Positions 12,705-25,884 are shown, counted from the first letter of the stretch. The stretch: 64,000 nt of DNA from Acholoe squamosa (GCA_949317995.1 OX439050.1:51585777-51649776); one strand, 5' to 3'. Program-made: numbers and translations. Notes: a model not told the origin generated them from the sequence alone.

Positions 12705-14544
12705 AATTTCTATATTATTATCTATCAGTCTGTCTACTGCTAGGTATCAGTGGAAGAACATCTTTGTATAATTTCAACTTCCATTGTACATTGGATTTCT
12801 TTTCTTTTCTCCCCCCCCCCTTTTCTTTCTTTCCAAGTGACCGCAGAGTGAACCTTGGGAGGGAAAATAATGAGCTACGAGGCCTTAGTAATTGAACTAT
12901 GACAATAGGCTGCTCAAACATTCATCCAAAATCGATTGATGCCAAATCTAGTTCCAAAGTCAATGTCTCAACGTTGTATAACATTGTCAGTAGAGGGCAC
13001 AGAGGGCGCAAAAGGTCTTCCTCTATGAGGCCGCCAGTATAGTTGGGGGAGACAGAGAAAACATACATTGATATGCATCAAGCTGGTCCTACAAGGGAAC
13101 AGCATTAGTTCTACGTGCCCCGCCATGCCAATTGAGTTAGGCAGAAACTCTGAAGGCCTCAAAATCAAGTCTGGGTAGGAGGCTGGCAGGCAGGGAGCCA
13201 GTGTATGTATGACATATGTATGGTGTGTGCTACAGTGAGTGTGCCTTTGAGAATAACTATTGTATTATGTTACTGCCTCCAAAATGAGGAAAGTTTGGTA
13301 TAGCCTTCCTCTAGTTTCTGGGGTAAAACTGTAGATGGATGTCTGTATTGGATTTTTAGCTAATTTGACTGATTTTCAACTTTGCAGGTATTCAATATCC
13401 TCACATAAATTCAGATCCTGTTTAGAAAGAGGGTCAAATAGGCCTAGCTTCATGCACTGACCTGGACCTATATCATACACGTAGTAATTAAACATATCCA
13501 TTTCTCTACTGCAATAACCTTGCCCCAACCCTACCCTCTTTGTAATTGTAAGCTACCATGAATTAGAGCATGCAATGAAATCTTAGGTGAAAAATATACA
13601 AAATGATAATTACAGTCTGTCCTACTCATTGTGAATCTACCCTTTGAATAGAAAATGCCACATAAAGTGACATGTATCCCGATTGGTGATCTAATTCAAA
13701 GAGAAAAGAACTGTGCGCCTGTGCGATTGATCATTATATTTAAACCACATAGGACTATACAATAAGTCAGAAAATCTGGCCCTGTATGAATTGATCGTGT
13801 TTTGTGAAACCGAATAACAATCCAAGGAAATATAAATGAATCCCAAGAGAATGATTTTGGAAAGAAGATGAAGCTTTGGTAGCCAAGGATCTCACAAGCT
13901 CTTCTTCGTCTTCATTGTTCTTCATATCCAAAGACTGATCTCTAAAGCTTATCTAGTATTTGTCCAGGGATTTTTTTGTAGTGTAGGGACCATGTTTTCC
14001 CCCTCGTGATTTAGATCACGGAATGAAATGGGACTTTCAGATTCAATCTTCTTATCTCTGCCCATAGAGTGAAGTTGTTTGGGGAAGAAGATATTTTTAT
14101 TTTTACCAGATCTTATCTTAAATTCCTTATTCTCACCCCACGCCCTAATGTGTACAATGTGTTACATTCCTTCGGCATTTAATATGAATGTAATATAGAA
14201 GTAGAGTGAAAAACGGATTGAATTTCAGTAAACGAAATGGGTTAAATTATACATCCCTTTATCTTTTTCAGTGGCAGGTCTTGTAGGCGGCAGTTAAGAC
14301 TTCGAGGGGTGATGCAATCGAATTGTCCACAGTGTGCTATCAAAGTCAATGGTATCACAGCAAATCAATCTCCTTCCAAAACCGAACCATCCTATAGACG
14401 TTTACAGTAAGGTTCGTAGTTTTCTTCTATGCAGATGCTATGGCAAACATTGGTACACTTTGTACATGTGCTATAATATAGATCTACCTGCCATAGCACT
14501 TAACTTCATATATAATAATAATAATAATAAAGCAGGAGTTACAC
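12705..14544. other. no gene recognised
   Basis: AT-rich, stops in all frames. A pyrimidine run at 12799-12832. Nothing else seen. Confidence 0.5.
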
Positions 14545-14640
14545 GATGCAACTAGTTGCATGCAATTTGTTGCATGCAACTTGTTGCATGCAACTAGTTG
14601 CTGCTGTTAAAAGTGCATACGCAACTAGTTGCACCAAAGT
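14545..14640. repeat. cluster of GCAACTAGTTGC / TTGCATGCAA palindromes
   Basis: Five or six overlapping copies of TTGCATGCAAC and GCAACTAGTTGC in under 100 bases, preceded by (AAT)n. Likely a small palindromic repeat. Confidence 0.6.
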
Positions 14641-15434
14641 AATACCTATGCAACTTAACCAAGCACCTGCTGCCTAAAATAACATAGATTTGACTAGAAA
14701 TGCACTAGAAATAGATGTTTGTCCTTGCTCGTAAGGCTTAGGGATTGATCATTTGTAACTTGAGGGGCCAGTCTGATTCTTGACATCTACTCAATGATCA
14801 AAATGGGCCTAATCTATGGCATGTTTAGGTAACCGTTCCTTGACGTTCTTCCTTCTCTCACCTGCTGCTAATTGATACAAAATCTGGCTGTACTGCACAT
14901 GTGCTGTACTGGCCTTATTAGAGCATCTGTGCTTATCAATTTGGGGGCCGGGTTTGGAGGGCATGATTTACCAGACCTGTGCTTATTTGAGAGCCTTCAC
15001 TTATATTTTGCGAACCCCTTTGGTACCGAAGTCTGCAGGAATCGGCCTGGCGCTCTCTGCATCTGTCAGGTCTTGCTGTATATTTGATTCTGAGGGATCT
15101 ACTGGTTGGAATCACTTCAAATTAGTATCAAAGGAAAGGTAAAAGATAGCTCTACATCACTGCTACATTATTCCCTCAATTCATCTGTTTCCTGCTGATT
15201 TAGACAGTGAACATTTTGATTAACTGAATGATTCTGTCTGAACACCCTGTTTGAGTCACATCAGTCACAGTGGCCATGCACTTATTGCAAAGAAATGCAT
15301 AGATATTGCCATTACTAGTAAAAGGTGGATTAATTGCAATATCATGTATGTGTACCTAACATAACAGGGGCGGCAGAACCATTGGAGAGTTGGAGGGTGG
15401 CGGGCAAGGCTCAGATATTGGCCCATGGAGGGGA

Positions 15435-16260
15435 GGGGGTAGAGAGGTTGCAGTCTGATGGAGAGAGCCCAAAGGTGTAACAGTCAGAGGTAGAGAGCCC
15501 AGAGGTGTTGCAGTCTGGGGAGAGAGCCCTGGGAGGGCACTCCCTATATTGGAAATACACATATGTGTGGCTGGCAAGGGTACCTTTTTTAGCAAAATGT
15601 CCTTACCAAGGGTCTGGATTCAGGCCAAAAGATCCCTACCAAGGGTCAACTTTCAGCAAAATACCCTGATTCACATAGAAAATTCAGAAATTTTCATGAA
15701 TATTTTCCCACTTTTCATGAAAATAGAATGAACAAAATTCAAATTTTCCCCAATCAAGGTCTTTTGAGCAAAATCTAAGATTGTTATGTCAAAAGTTCCC
15801 TAGCAAGGGTAGGGTTTTTGAAGAAAAAGCCGCAAATGAGTGCCCTAGCAAGGGGAAGGGTAGTTGGGGGTTCAGCCACACACCTGTATCCAAAAAAAAT
15901 TAAGTGCCCCCGGGGCGAGAGCCCAGAGGTGTTGCAGTCGGAGGGTGAGAGCCTAGAGGTGTTGCAGTCGGGGAGAGACAGCCCAGGAGTGCTCCAGTCG
16001 GAGGGAGACAGCCAGAGTAGCTCTATTACCTCTTAGGGGACATTCCTGAGATGTGGCAGTCAGAGGAAGGCAGCCCTGGGTTGTGCCAGTCAGAGGGAGG
16101 CAGCCCTGAGGTGTGCCAGTTAGAGGAGGGCATACCAGAGGTGTTCAGGTCGGAGGGAGACACCCCTGAGGTGTGCCAGTTAAAGGAGGGCATACCAGAG
16201 GTGTTCAGGTCGGAGGGAGACACCTTAGGAGGTGCTGTACGACAATGCCCCAATGGCTAA
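15435..16260 (+). repeat. GAGAGCCCAGAGGTGTTGCAG minisatellite, interrupted
   Basis: Units of about 30 bases (GAGAGCCCAGAGGTGTTGCA plus GTCGGAGG). At its 3' end they shift to a 60-base double unit (GAGGTGTGCCAGTTAGAGGA ... GGTGTTCAGGTCGGAGGGA). Interrupted by an inserted element at 15532-15915. Open frames through it reflect the stop-free unit and are not taken as genes. Confidence 0.75.
15532..15915. mobile_element. MITE inserted in the minisatellite
   Basis: Left end GGAGGGCACTCCCTATATT then CACATATGTGTGGCTG. Right end CAGCCACACACC then TTAAGTGCCCCC. These form inverted ends. Minisatellite units resume on both sides. Confidence 0.6.
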
Positions 16261-16319
16261 ATACCCCATGGGCCCCTGTATAGGCCTACACAGACAGCCC
16301 TACAACATTTAATAGGTTG

Positions 16320-17825
16320 GCCAATGCCCTGAGGGCAACCATGGTAAGGATGTAATGTAGTCTATAGAAGCAGTGGCTATGCCCCAGGGGCATCGGTGGT
16401 GTGCGTGATGCCCCCAGGGCATGCTGTAGGGGCCTACTGAAAGCCCCAGGGCATTGGCGGCACCAGTAATGGCCCCGGGGGCATGCCCTGTCCTTTAAAA
16501 CCTAGAGGAGTAGGAGTTCTATCTCATGTGCCAGTGCATATGAAGCTTTTGTATATGATGCTATCTAGTTATTACTCAGAGACATAATAATTCAAAGGAC
16601 CTGTATTATATCTCAGAGATCATTATCAATGTTGTATGCACTATGGTTAGTAAAGGAAATGACTTCATCCACTTAAGTAAACTGTCTTTATTTGGAGGTC
16701 TCACTGTTTTCTCAGAGTTCTCCATACTCTGTGAATTATGTACAATTATCAGATTATCATATGCCAATGCATGCACTTAGAACATCTTATGTATCATATA
16801 TCAAGATCATACAGTTTCCACTTATTACCATAAGTCTATTAAAGTAAGGGTAACTAGTATGATCCAGGGGCATTGGTGGCGGTGGTAATGGCCCCGGGGC
16901 ATACTGTGGTCTAATGTGGCCGAGATGAGTAGGGGAGAGGCCCTGGGGGCATTGAAAGCCGTCTGTAATGCCCTAAGGGCATAATCCAATCTCCTACAGG
17001 CCCTGGAGGCATTGTGCCACCCCATAAGTATGGATCATGCCCCTAGGCCATATATTGACAGTCCTACAAGTTTAGGTTGGGCGATGCTTCAAGGGCATCC
17101 ATGGTAAGTCTACATAAGTAAAGACCACACCCAGGGGCATTGGTAGGTCATTAGGTCTTAGTCTGAAGAGTAGGTCTAAAGAATATGCCCCAGGGGCATT
17201 GCCAAAGTGTGTGATGCCCCTGAGGCATGCTTCAGTAAGTTGTGGCCTAAATAGGTAAAGGCTATGCCCCAGGGGCATTGGTGGCATGTGTGATGCTCCC
17301 AATCTGCTCTAGCTACACCAGCAATTCCCCCAGGGCCTTTGTCCTACTCCTGCATGCTAGAAAGGACTATGGCATGGCCCAGGGGCATTACTGATGCCAG
17401 CAATGCCCCTAGGGCCTCTCCCCTACTCCTTTAGAACTGTTTTAAATGATTGATAACTTGATGCACTAATTTCAAAATGATAGTACTGTAGGTATTCAAT
17501 TCGAGACAAATGTTGTAATTTCTAACCATAAACCAGCAGATGTAGAAGATGCCCGGGGGGCCTTGTTCTACCTCATGTATATGTGAAGCCATCCAAACAT
17601 GCCCCAGGTGCATCGTCCTTACCATGAATGGGCATTGTCCTACCTCCTTTATATGTACGTACAGCTATCTGTACATGCCCCAGGGGCATCACCCCTACTC
17701 CTATAGGATAGAAAAGACTACTGCATGCCCCTGGGACATTACTGGTGCCAAAAATAATCTGGGCATCTTCCCTAGGGGTACTACAATCAATATGCGCGCC
17801 ATGCGCAATGCCCCAGGGGCATAGT
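16320..17825 (+). repeat. cluster of ATGCCCCAGGGGCAT palindromes
   Basis: Roughly twenty copies or close variants (ATGCCCTGAGGGCA, GGCCCCGGGGGCAT and others), often in pairs 35 to 80 bases apart, in otherwise AT-rich sequence. The spacing and flanks vary, so it is not a simple tandem array. Confidence 0.7.
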
Positions 17826-17855
17826 CCAAGAACACAAGTTGTATCCTGCGGAGGG

Positions 17856-18626
17856 CCAGCAGGGAAGCACCAGGAGGTAGCAGGGAGGCACCAGGAGGTA
17901 GCAGTGAGGCACCAGGGGGTAGCAGTGAGGCACCAGGGGGTGGCAGTGAGGCACCAGGAGGTGGCAGTGAGGCACCAGGAGGTGGCAGGGAGGCACCAGG
18001 GGGTAGCAGGGAGGCACCAAGGGGTAGCAGTGAGGCACCAGGAGGTAGCAGTGAGGCACCAGGGGGTAGCAGGGAGGCACCAGGAGGTGGCAGTGAGGCA
18101 CCAGGAGGTGGCAGTGAGGCACCAGGAGGTGGCAGGGAGGCACCAGGGGGTAGCAGGGAGGCACCAGGGGGTAGCAGTGAGGCACCAGGAGGTAGCAGGG
18201 AGGCACCAGGAGGTAGCAGGGAGGCACCAGGAGGTACCAGTGAGGCACCAGGAGGTAGCAGTGAGGCACCAGGAGGTACCAGTGAGGCACCAGGAGGTAC
18301 CAGTGAGGCACCAGGGGGTAGCAGTGAGGCACCAGGAGGTAGCAGGGAGGCACCAGGGGGTAGCAGGGAGGCACCAGGAGGTAGCAGAGAGGCACCAGGA
18401 GGTAGCAGTGAGGCACCAGGAGGTAGCAGGATGTGGCAGTGAGGCACCAGGAGGTGGCAGTGAGGCACCAGGAGGTGGCAGGGAGGCACCAGGGGGTAGC
18501 AGGGAGGCACCAAGGGGTAGCAGTGAGGCACCAGGAGGTGGCAGTGAGGCACCAGGAGGTGGCAGTGAGGCACCAGGAGGTGGCAGGGAGGCACCAGGAG
18601 GTAGCAGTGAGGCACCAGGAGGTAGC
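17856..18626 (+). repeat. 21-bp minisatellite, about 36 units
   Basis: Unit GGCACCAGGAGGTAGCAGTGA with common variants (GGGGGT, GTGGC, GTACC, CAGGGA). Read as codons, one plus frame gives EAPGGSS repeats; other frames are also open because the unit lacks stops. A phase slip at about 18425 (AGGATGTGGCAG) breaks each frame's repeat. Treated as noncoding. Confidence 0.85.

Positions 18627-18694
<68 letters not shown>
18627..18694 (+). repeat. (AAT)n microsatellite
   Basis: About 22 units directly abutting the 21-bp minisatellite. Confidence 0.95.
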
Positions 18695-18695
<1 letters not shown>

Positions 18696-18999
18696 CAAAA
18701 AAAACATGTTCTTAAATAGTCGTGTGTACACTACAGTTTCAGCTCATTAATACACAAATGCCATCATGCCGGGTGTATGGTGAAATGGATCGTTTGTACC
18801 AGTCATTACACGGTCAATGATACCTAAATTATAGGGACTATTGGCATCATGAAACCAATACATCCAATAAGCAGACACAGACCAAATACATAGTTGTACA
18901 GTAGGTATGATGAAGGTCTTGTCTGGCATCTTTTGCTGGATATGTCCAGAGCACGTCAGTAGGATTTATAACACTTCCATCCCTCTTTATACCATGGTT

Positions 19000-19940
19000 A
19001 TCAAGTTTCGGCACTGATTTGCGGTGCCCAAATGTGATAAGTCGATGTATTTAGTAAAGGCACCATGGAAAATTTTGATACAAGTTGTTACATTGTCATA
19101 TAATCTCAGGTCATTCCGGCAGCTCTGTGCACGCCTTACCAGTGGTTCTACTATGAAAATGCCCCTGGGACACATGTCGACGTAACATTTTGCATCCGCG
19201 CAGTGCGGTCCACTTGCCGGGGAAGACGCAGTGTTTTGATTTGAATCGGAGCTCTGTTGTTGATGGAAAATGTCTTAATTGAGGAGAATTACATATGCCA
19301 CCATGGATTCTAGCCCAGCGCGACTTATATGTGACAAAAACCAGATAGATATACCTGAACTAAGAATATCACAGTTTCTGTCAACCTGCACAGATATTAT
19401 CCATATTAGGCATGATAACATGCTTATCTGTGTTGTAAAAGGGGGTTTTGCCCATTATTTAGAGTCTATGACTTCTCCAAATATGTGGTGAGACCCATAG
19501 AACGTATTCTGATAGGTTACAGTAAATATACCTTCTTGTTCTTTGTGGCTCAGCCCCTAGAGGCTCTGAATATGACTAAATCCCCGTAATGTTAGGTTTT
19601 CCCATGTCTTGTCACATATATGTGTACTTACGTTCACCTCTCTTGTCAAAGGCTCCAGCTTACTGTGTTTACAGTGTAAATGGACAAAATAGGCTCGCAT
19701 TACGTTGACTCGACAAGGAACCAATATGACGGAGGACCAGCCTCTTCATGTCGACTCGCAACAAATAACATTGATTTTCATGGCTTTATAAGGTAAAAAT
19801 AATTCAATTTAATGTTGAAAACCATGGTAAAAACATCATAGTGCATGGCTATAGGCTTCCACTCGGTCGTTTTATCTTTTGGATAAAGGACATCCGCTTT
19901 GCCTTGGTCCTTAATCTGGGATAAGAGGACCTGGTGGAAG
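19000..19940 (+). repeat. dispersed repeat R, copy 2
   Basis: Starts ATGGTTATCAAGTTTCGGCA and contains CAATATGACGGAGGACCAGC and TGTCGACTCGCAACAAA. It is followed by an imperfect inverted pair (TGCATGGCT-GGCTTCCAC and GTGGAAGCCCAGCCATGCA, 19841-19953) in the place of the hairpin seen in copy 1. Confidence 0.45.
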
Positions 19941-20143
19941 CCCAGCCATGCATTATGTCCTTAATATTGCACCACTGGTCGTATTCTGAATGTCAAGTAC
20001 ACACACCAGAGGGCAGCCTGGGTGGACTTTATCTTGCTGGTCAATATTCCCTCTCATCAGTGTTTTCTATCTGTGATGGTGGGAAAAGAAGGGAAGAAGT
20101 AGGAATGTAATTTTCTTTGCCTTCTTTCTCACTAGATAATTTC

Positions 20144-20322
20144 GGGCTTCCCTAGCCCACTTAAAAGGGTTTATATCTTCTCTTTCCTATCCACTCAGAT
20201 GCATGTGGTGCACATATGTGTGGGCACGGACAGATTTCTCTTTGAAATTGTGTTATGTAGTTCTTGCATAAATATGACCTTAGCTGTCGAAATGGCGTAA
20301 AGCATCTATTACTCACTCACTC
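20144..20322 (+). mobile_element. SINE family S, copy 1
   Basis: About 180 bp, starting GGGCTTCCCTAGCCCACTTA, with internal TGAATATGACCTTAGCTGTC and tail (ACTC)n. Flanked by an imperfect 12-bp target duplication (20131-20142 and 20323-20334, ACTAGAT-A/C-ATTT). Six copies in the window share these ends. Confidence 0.75.
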
Positions 20323-20747
20323 ACTAGATCATTTTGGTTTCTCCAAATTACCTGCTTTAGAATATATACTCACACAGTCCAAACAAAATTGGCCTGAGGT
20401 GAATAATGCCAAGCCATTCCCATTAGCCTGCACTTCCAGAACTAAACCACTGAAGACTATTGGTGGTCTGTCGACATTATACATGCACATGTGAAAATGC
20501 AATACCCCCTATCGAATTCCCATGGTTGGGTACAGTGGTGGGTAAGGGCACGGACAGGCAGTGGTGTTGGAATATGCTGGCAGGCTCTACTGCTCTAGGG
20601 TTGACCCTGCTTTGCTAGGCTAGGCCAGGTACCTCAAAATGCACGTTCCATTTTGGTCTAAGACTATCATTCCCATTAGAGTTTTATTTACCTGTACATG
20701 TACTCTACTCTTACATGCATGCCCATTATAATTCTAATACTTAGTCA

Positions 20748-20750
<3 letters not shown>

Positions 20751-20792
<42 letters not shown>

Positions 20793-20893
20793 GAGGGAGA
20801 GAGAGAGAGAGAGACAGGGAGAGACAGCGAGAGACAGACAGACAGACAAACAGATAGAGAGAAAGACAGACAGACACAGAAAGACAGACAGAC
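20751..20893 (+). repeat. (GA)n (GACA)n compound microsatellite
   Basis: GA run that passes into GACAGACA and AAAGACAGACAG variants. Confidence 0.9.
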
Positions 20894-22807
20894 AGAGGAG
20901 GAGAAATGCAGTATGTTTTCATCTTCCAAGCAGTATCACTAAGAGTACAACACATCATGAATGTGCTCTCTGTTAACAATAGCCTTTCACAAAGCTATGA
21001 CTGCACACACTTGACTAGTGTGAACAAGGATAGGTATATATGGGGGAGTATAATGCTCCATCTGCAGACATTTACATGCACTTATGATGATGCAATACTT
21101 TCCTCTTGAATCCCCCTGGTTAGAATCTGTATATATGATAAGGGTGTGCACAATTCTGGCCATACAGCATGCTATCTAGAGTCTCCCTTTCTGCTCTTTC
21201 CTTCCTTTGCTCTCATCTCCGACCCCAATTTCTTTACTCCATGTATGTCTGAATGACATTCCTCTTGTTCTTCTGGCTGTACATATTTCCCTCAATTTGC
21301 CCCCTCCCAATTTCCCATATCACCTCAGCTCATGACACGGCCTAAATTAGTACCAATATATTCCTTATCTCTGTGAAATCTGCGACATTGAACTGGGCAA
21401 AGATATAGTGGATCTGGAATGAGTGAGGGGAAATATTCCCCCTTGTGTACCCTCTCCTGTCTGCCCCTTCTGCTCCTGGCATCCCCTGGAGTCCTCCCAT
21501 GGAGCTGGTCTATTGATCTGGCTGTATGAGGGAGGCAGGAAGGAGGCAGGGGGCATGGGATTCCCTGCTGAGTTGCTCTAGGGTCTGGTATGAGTCACTC
21601 TTTCCTGCTGGTTCCCGACCCTCCCACACTGTGAGTACTATACAGTCAGTGGTTACCTTTCATGTGCAGCCATACTGTTGCCTGAAGTGAGGTTCCAATT
21701 GCAGATCTGATCTGATCTTATCCTACCGCCAAACTATCACAAACTGTTAGATGATTACCGATTGGCAGAAAATAGTATAGCCCCTGTGTAGTATCATAAA
21801 AATTGCATTGCCTTGTAATTCACATCTGTTGTCTGTAACTGTTTCTATATCTCCCTTTTTATTGTATTGGAGTGGCCAGAAACCATGTGATAATGTTATA
21901 TATCGATCACCATTAAATGTTACAATCAGGGGCCACCTCAAAGGGCTTTGAAATAGCATAAAAAGGGAAACTCCTTTGTTATTCAAGAGTATTAATATTT
22001 GATGCTCTTTATTTTACACAATTGGCATTATATTACCTCAATTATATTTCTCTTTAGCTGTTTTTCCAATACACGTATCAGAGCACTGCTCTAAACCCAT
22101 AACACCCCTGTACTGCAGGCTGCGGTGATGCTGTGGGGCAGTACATTGGGGTGTCCGGGGAATTCAGCATGATCTCTGGTGTATGGTAGAGTGGTACTCT
22201 GTGTGCACGAGATGTATACACGTACAAATGGAGGGGATAGGATGGGGGCAGGGAGCTGTGAATACCTGGATGGAGTGGGTGAGTAATGGCATTGACATGT
22301 TAGATTGAAACAGAATAAGGTGGTGCGATGGTTAGGGTGATCAAAGTGGAAGGGAGTGTGTCAGACAGGGCATACTAGTGGGGGAACTGATGAAAAGGGG
22401 AAATGTAATGTGAATCACAGTAAGTGTGCTCACTCCCTTTTCTCCAATTGAAAGCCTACATGAGAAATCCATCTGAATATCACAATTTACCTTCTTATAA
22501 ATTCTACTTAAAATGACCTTGGAAGTGATCTGCGCTGTGATGATAAGGACTAGACGGGCATATTGGCATAGGCTGACTCGGTACTGATGTGCTTTTGAGC
22601 ATATCTCAGGCCAACCTCTAGCATCCCTCTGCTGCCTGCCTCTGGGTCATAAAGCAGCCTGGCCTTAGTCCCTGCCCCCTCCCTCAGACTCTGACTGCCC
22701 ATACCTGACATTCAGAGAAAAAGCAGTAGTACCCTATGTGGCACGATAATGTTATAAATCTCCCAGTCTCTCCCTGCCTTTGGGTAGAGCTGCCAGATAA
22801 TTGTTTG
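20894..22807. other. no gene recognised
   Basis: Stops in all frames, no element with clear ends. Pyrimidine-rich at 21180-21330. Confidence 0.5.
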
Positions 22808-23040
22808 CACTGTAAAACATAACTGTTGAATCTACCAGGGATCCTTGTAAAACTGAACAGTGAACCACTGTAATTATACAACAGGTAGCCACTATAGTCT
22901 TTACAAGGAGCTCCAGGTGGCAGTGAGGTGGTATAAGGAATCTCTGAAAATAACAACTTTTCTGTGATAATAACATTGGATCTCTGGCAACTTTGGGACG
23001 AGAAATCATTCGTTATTTCGACAACATTTTTTTTACAGTG
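22808..23040. mobile_element. MITE family F, copy 2
   Basis: Inverted ends CACTGTAAAA and TTTTACAGTG are intact here. Body collinear with the 6694 copy, moderately diverged. Confidence 0.65.
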
Positions 23041-24673
23041 TGTGTATGAGGGTCCAGAACTGGCACTTTCTAATCAAGAGGAATATTGGGATGGAAAGGA
23101 ATATATATAAAATTTAATAGTCAACTTTTGGTATTAGATGAGAGTGATTTGTTATGTATAGCTGATATACTGTGTCCCCGACACTCTAGTCTCTAGCATA
23201 GCAGAAGAGGATTCTACCAGTCGTTAGCTAGGGCCAGACCGTTCCTAGCCCATGCAACACGAAAATGATATATGTGTGTTGAAATAAAACATTCGAAATG
23301 TTGCTGTGTGAGTCATCCTTTCAATAAAATGGACAAACAACCTTTCTAACAACGTTCTGGGTCAACAATACACTACAAGAGAAGATTACTGTTGACAATG
23401 TAAGTAATGCTCCTTATAATTGAGGACAGGACTAGTGGAAACCATGGCTTTTTGGAAACTGTAGGACATATCTTTTCTCAGAAGGGACTATATATAGAGA
23501 GAGAGATTTTTTGTTCATTATTTGGCACATAAGATTCTAGACAGAAATACTACATTGTACATTCATCATACCACTACATTTGATGTCTCGTTCAGATCAC
23601 TTCACTTTGTGTGAGGTTTTGATAGCTCTCGGAGTGCAATGGAACAAAAAGGCGATTTGTCTTTAGCTTCTATGTTTCAAATGCATTTTAATATACAATA
23701 GGAATTGAATGATATTGCTCAGCCTAAAACTGGGTCTGAATGGACCAGCATCCTTCTGAAGCTATAGTGTACACTATAGCGTTCATTTGTCAAGAACAAA
23801 GACATTGAACAAAATACAATACATAAAATAGGGCCTGCATTGCTAGAATACTTCCCCTGACAACATGGAGATTAGTCTAGAGACTCAAACCATTCATTAC
23901 TCATAAGCAATAATATGAAACAATTGTAAAGCTATCAAGAATAGGGCGAGAATAGAATGCTAGCAATCCGGGGTACCGCTTATGAATAAGGCGGAAAAAC
24001 ATTGTTTGTTTCCAGTTATATATGACATATTTTTCGCAGCTAGGTTCGGTAGGTTGGATTCTTTTACTTTTATTATTATCTTATCTTTAAAATTACGTTA
24101 TTTAGGAAATGTTGGGGCAAATATCAACAGATGTATCAATTTTTTTATTTTGATGTAAGGTAAGAATAGAAAAACGTGACAACTGTGAAAGAGATTAAGA
24201 ACGTGAAAGGATTATTAAAGGATGGATGAAAAACTGTACAAATCTTCAAAGAGGAATGAAAGAATTCTTTTGAAAAAGTAAAACTGAAAACACAACTTGT
24301 TTAGGCCCAAGGTGACATGGCATGCCTTCTGTAAAATCAATCAAAGATACCAAATCCAAACTCTTTAACAGTAATCACAATCAATTATTTCATGAAGAAA
24401 GATTGGACGTTCCCAAGTTTACATGTCCATATAGCATAACTAAGAGAGGTGATGTAATTATCAGTATGGAAGCAGCAGCCCATGGCAAAGTAATCCTGTA
24501 AGTGTGGGCCAGACCAGCTACAATAGCCCTCATTAAGGTCCCTAGTGGCCAAACGATGAACTAACATGATATCATGGGATGGATATGTTAATGTTATTAC
24601 CCTGCTAACACCCTGGTGGCGCGTCAGTGCGTACTAATGTATGGAATTAATGAGATTGATGTCATCCAATTAA
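23041..24673. other. no gene recognised
   Basis: AT-rich. A perfect palindrome GCTATAGTGTACACTATAGC lies near 23760. The words AGGTTCGGTAGGTTGGATTC (24042) and AGGTCGGTAGGTCTGATTTT (26945) hint at another diverged repeat. Confidence 0.45.
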
Positions 24674-25041
24674 CCCTTTGACTGCTGCATGATGCCTCCA
24701 GTCAACTGCATTGGGGCATCATGACGACCCTGCAAAGGTGTATCAAACCCTGGCAGGTCAGCATGATGCTTGGGTGCTACATTCATGCTTCATAAAGACC
24801 AGGGCCTCCCTAGCCCACTTAAAAGGGTCTATTTCTCCTCTTTCCTGTCCCCTCAGGATGTGTGTGGTGCACATATGCGTGGGCACTGACACATTCCTCT
24901 GTGAAATTGTGTAATGTCATTCTCGCCATGAATATGACCTCAGCTGTCGAAATGGCGTTAAACATCTATTACTCACTCACGCACTCACTCATAAAGACCA
25001 ATGTGCAAAACGCATTAAATCCAAACGCTGAACTTAAAGGG
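24674..25041. mobile_element. MITE family P variant split by a SINE
   Basis: TTAACCCTTTGACTGCTGCATGATG at the left and TTAAAGGGTTA at the right, with inner CATCATGACGACC words of family P. About 180 bp remain after removal of the SINE at 24802-24989 and one target copy. Confidence 0.6.
24802..24989 (+). mobile_element. SINE family S, copy 2, nested in a MITE
   Basis: Perfect 11-bp target duplication CATAAAGACCA (24791-24801 and 24990-25000) fixes the element ends. It is inserted inside a family P MITE (24674-25041), so the MITE is older. The tail is (ACTC)n with one variant unit. Confidence 0.82.
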
Positions 25042-25884
25042 TTACTGCTCCTGCAGTAGGATTCATTATTTGCTGGGACTAGATCAGTGCCAGTGCATGG
25101 TGGACGCCTTGTCCAGTGTGAATGAATTAATGAGATCCTTGTGGAGCTGCCCTCATTTCTTTCAGCTGTTCACAATAAAGGCAGGACATGCTGCCATGTT
25201 TGAATGTTATAAAAGTTATGTGTATGGAATGGCCTGTGTTAGTTAATATCTATAATCCACAAGGCACTGTCGGCAGATTTTGTGATTTGTATCGCTCAAT
25301 CCGCAGTTGTCCTTAAAAGTAGGAGCATATAGAATTGAGGACTTTATTATTTGGGGAAATATATTGACCTATGTGTTCATATTTTGCCCAACCGGGCTAA
25401 ATATCATAGATTGTGCGAAAGCCATGAGTGAGAGGTGCTGTATTTTCATTATATCTTCCTGAAACTTAATGAGAATCCCAGACATACCAGCCCCCAGCCC
25501 CATTAATGGGGTGGGGGGGATCTTCCGGTTCCACTGGATCAGGTGTTACACCAATGTGATATTGTTTGCTATTAGTTTTAATCTAGTTCTAAAAACCCTG
25601 CAAAATGTTCAACAGGAAGGAATAGAAAGAACTGAATTTTGAGTGTGACATTTAGTGATTGAAAGAAAGCTCTTTCTTAATAGAGGATGGCACAGCCGTC
25701 GTTAAAGCAAACAGTTCACCGCCCACATCCACCAGAGTTGAAAAGCAAAGGGAAGTCTCGACACTAGATGTACACACCTAAATGGCAATGACCTCTGCAA
25801 CACCTACCACTAAGTAATGGATAGGATGCCCCCTGTGCCATTTTGTAGATGTCTTTTTTTAATATTATATCACTGATATATATA

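Noticed and set aside
17573-18731. Open frames of 300-350 codons on both strands
   Set aside because: They exist because the 21-bp minisatellite unit has no stop in several frames and its length is a multiple of three. The frames switch at 18425 and have no start context, splice sites or nonrepeat domain.
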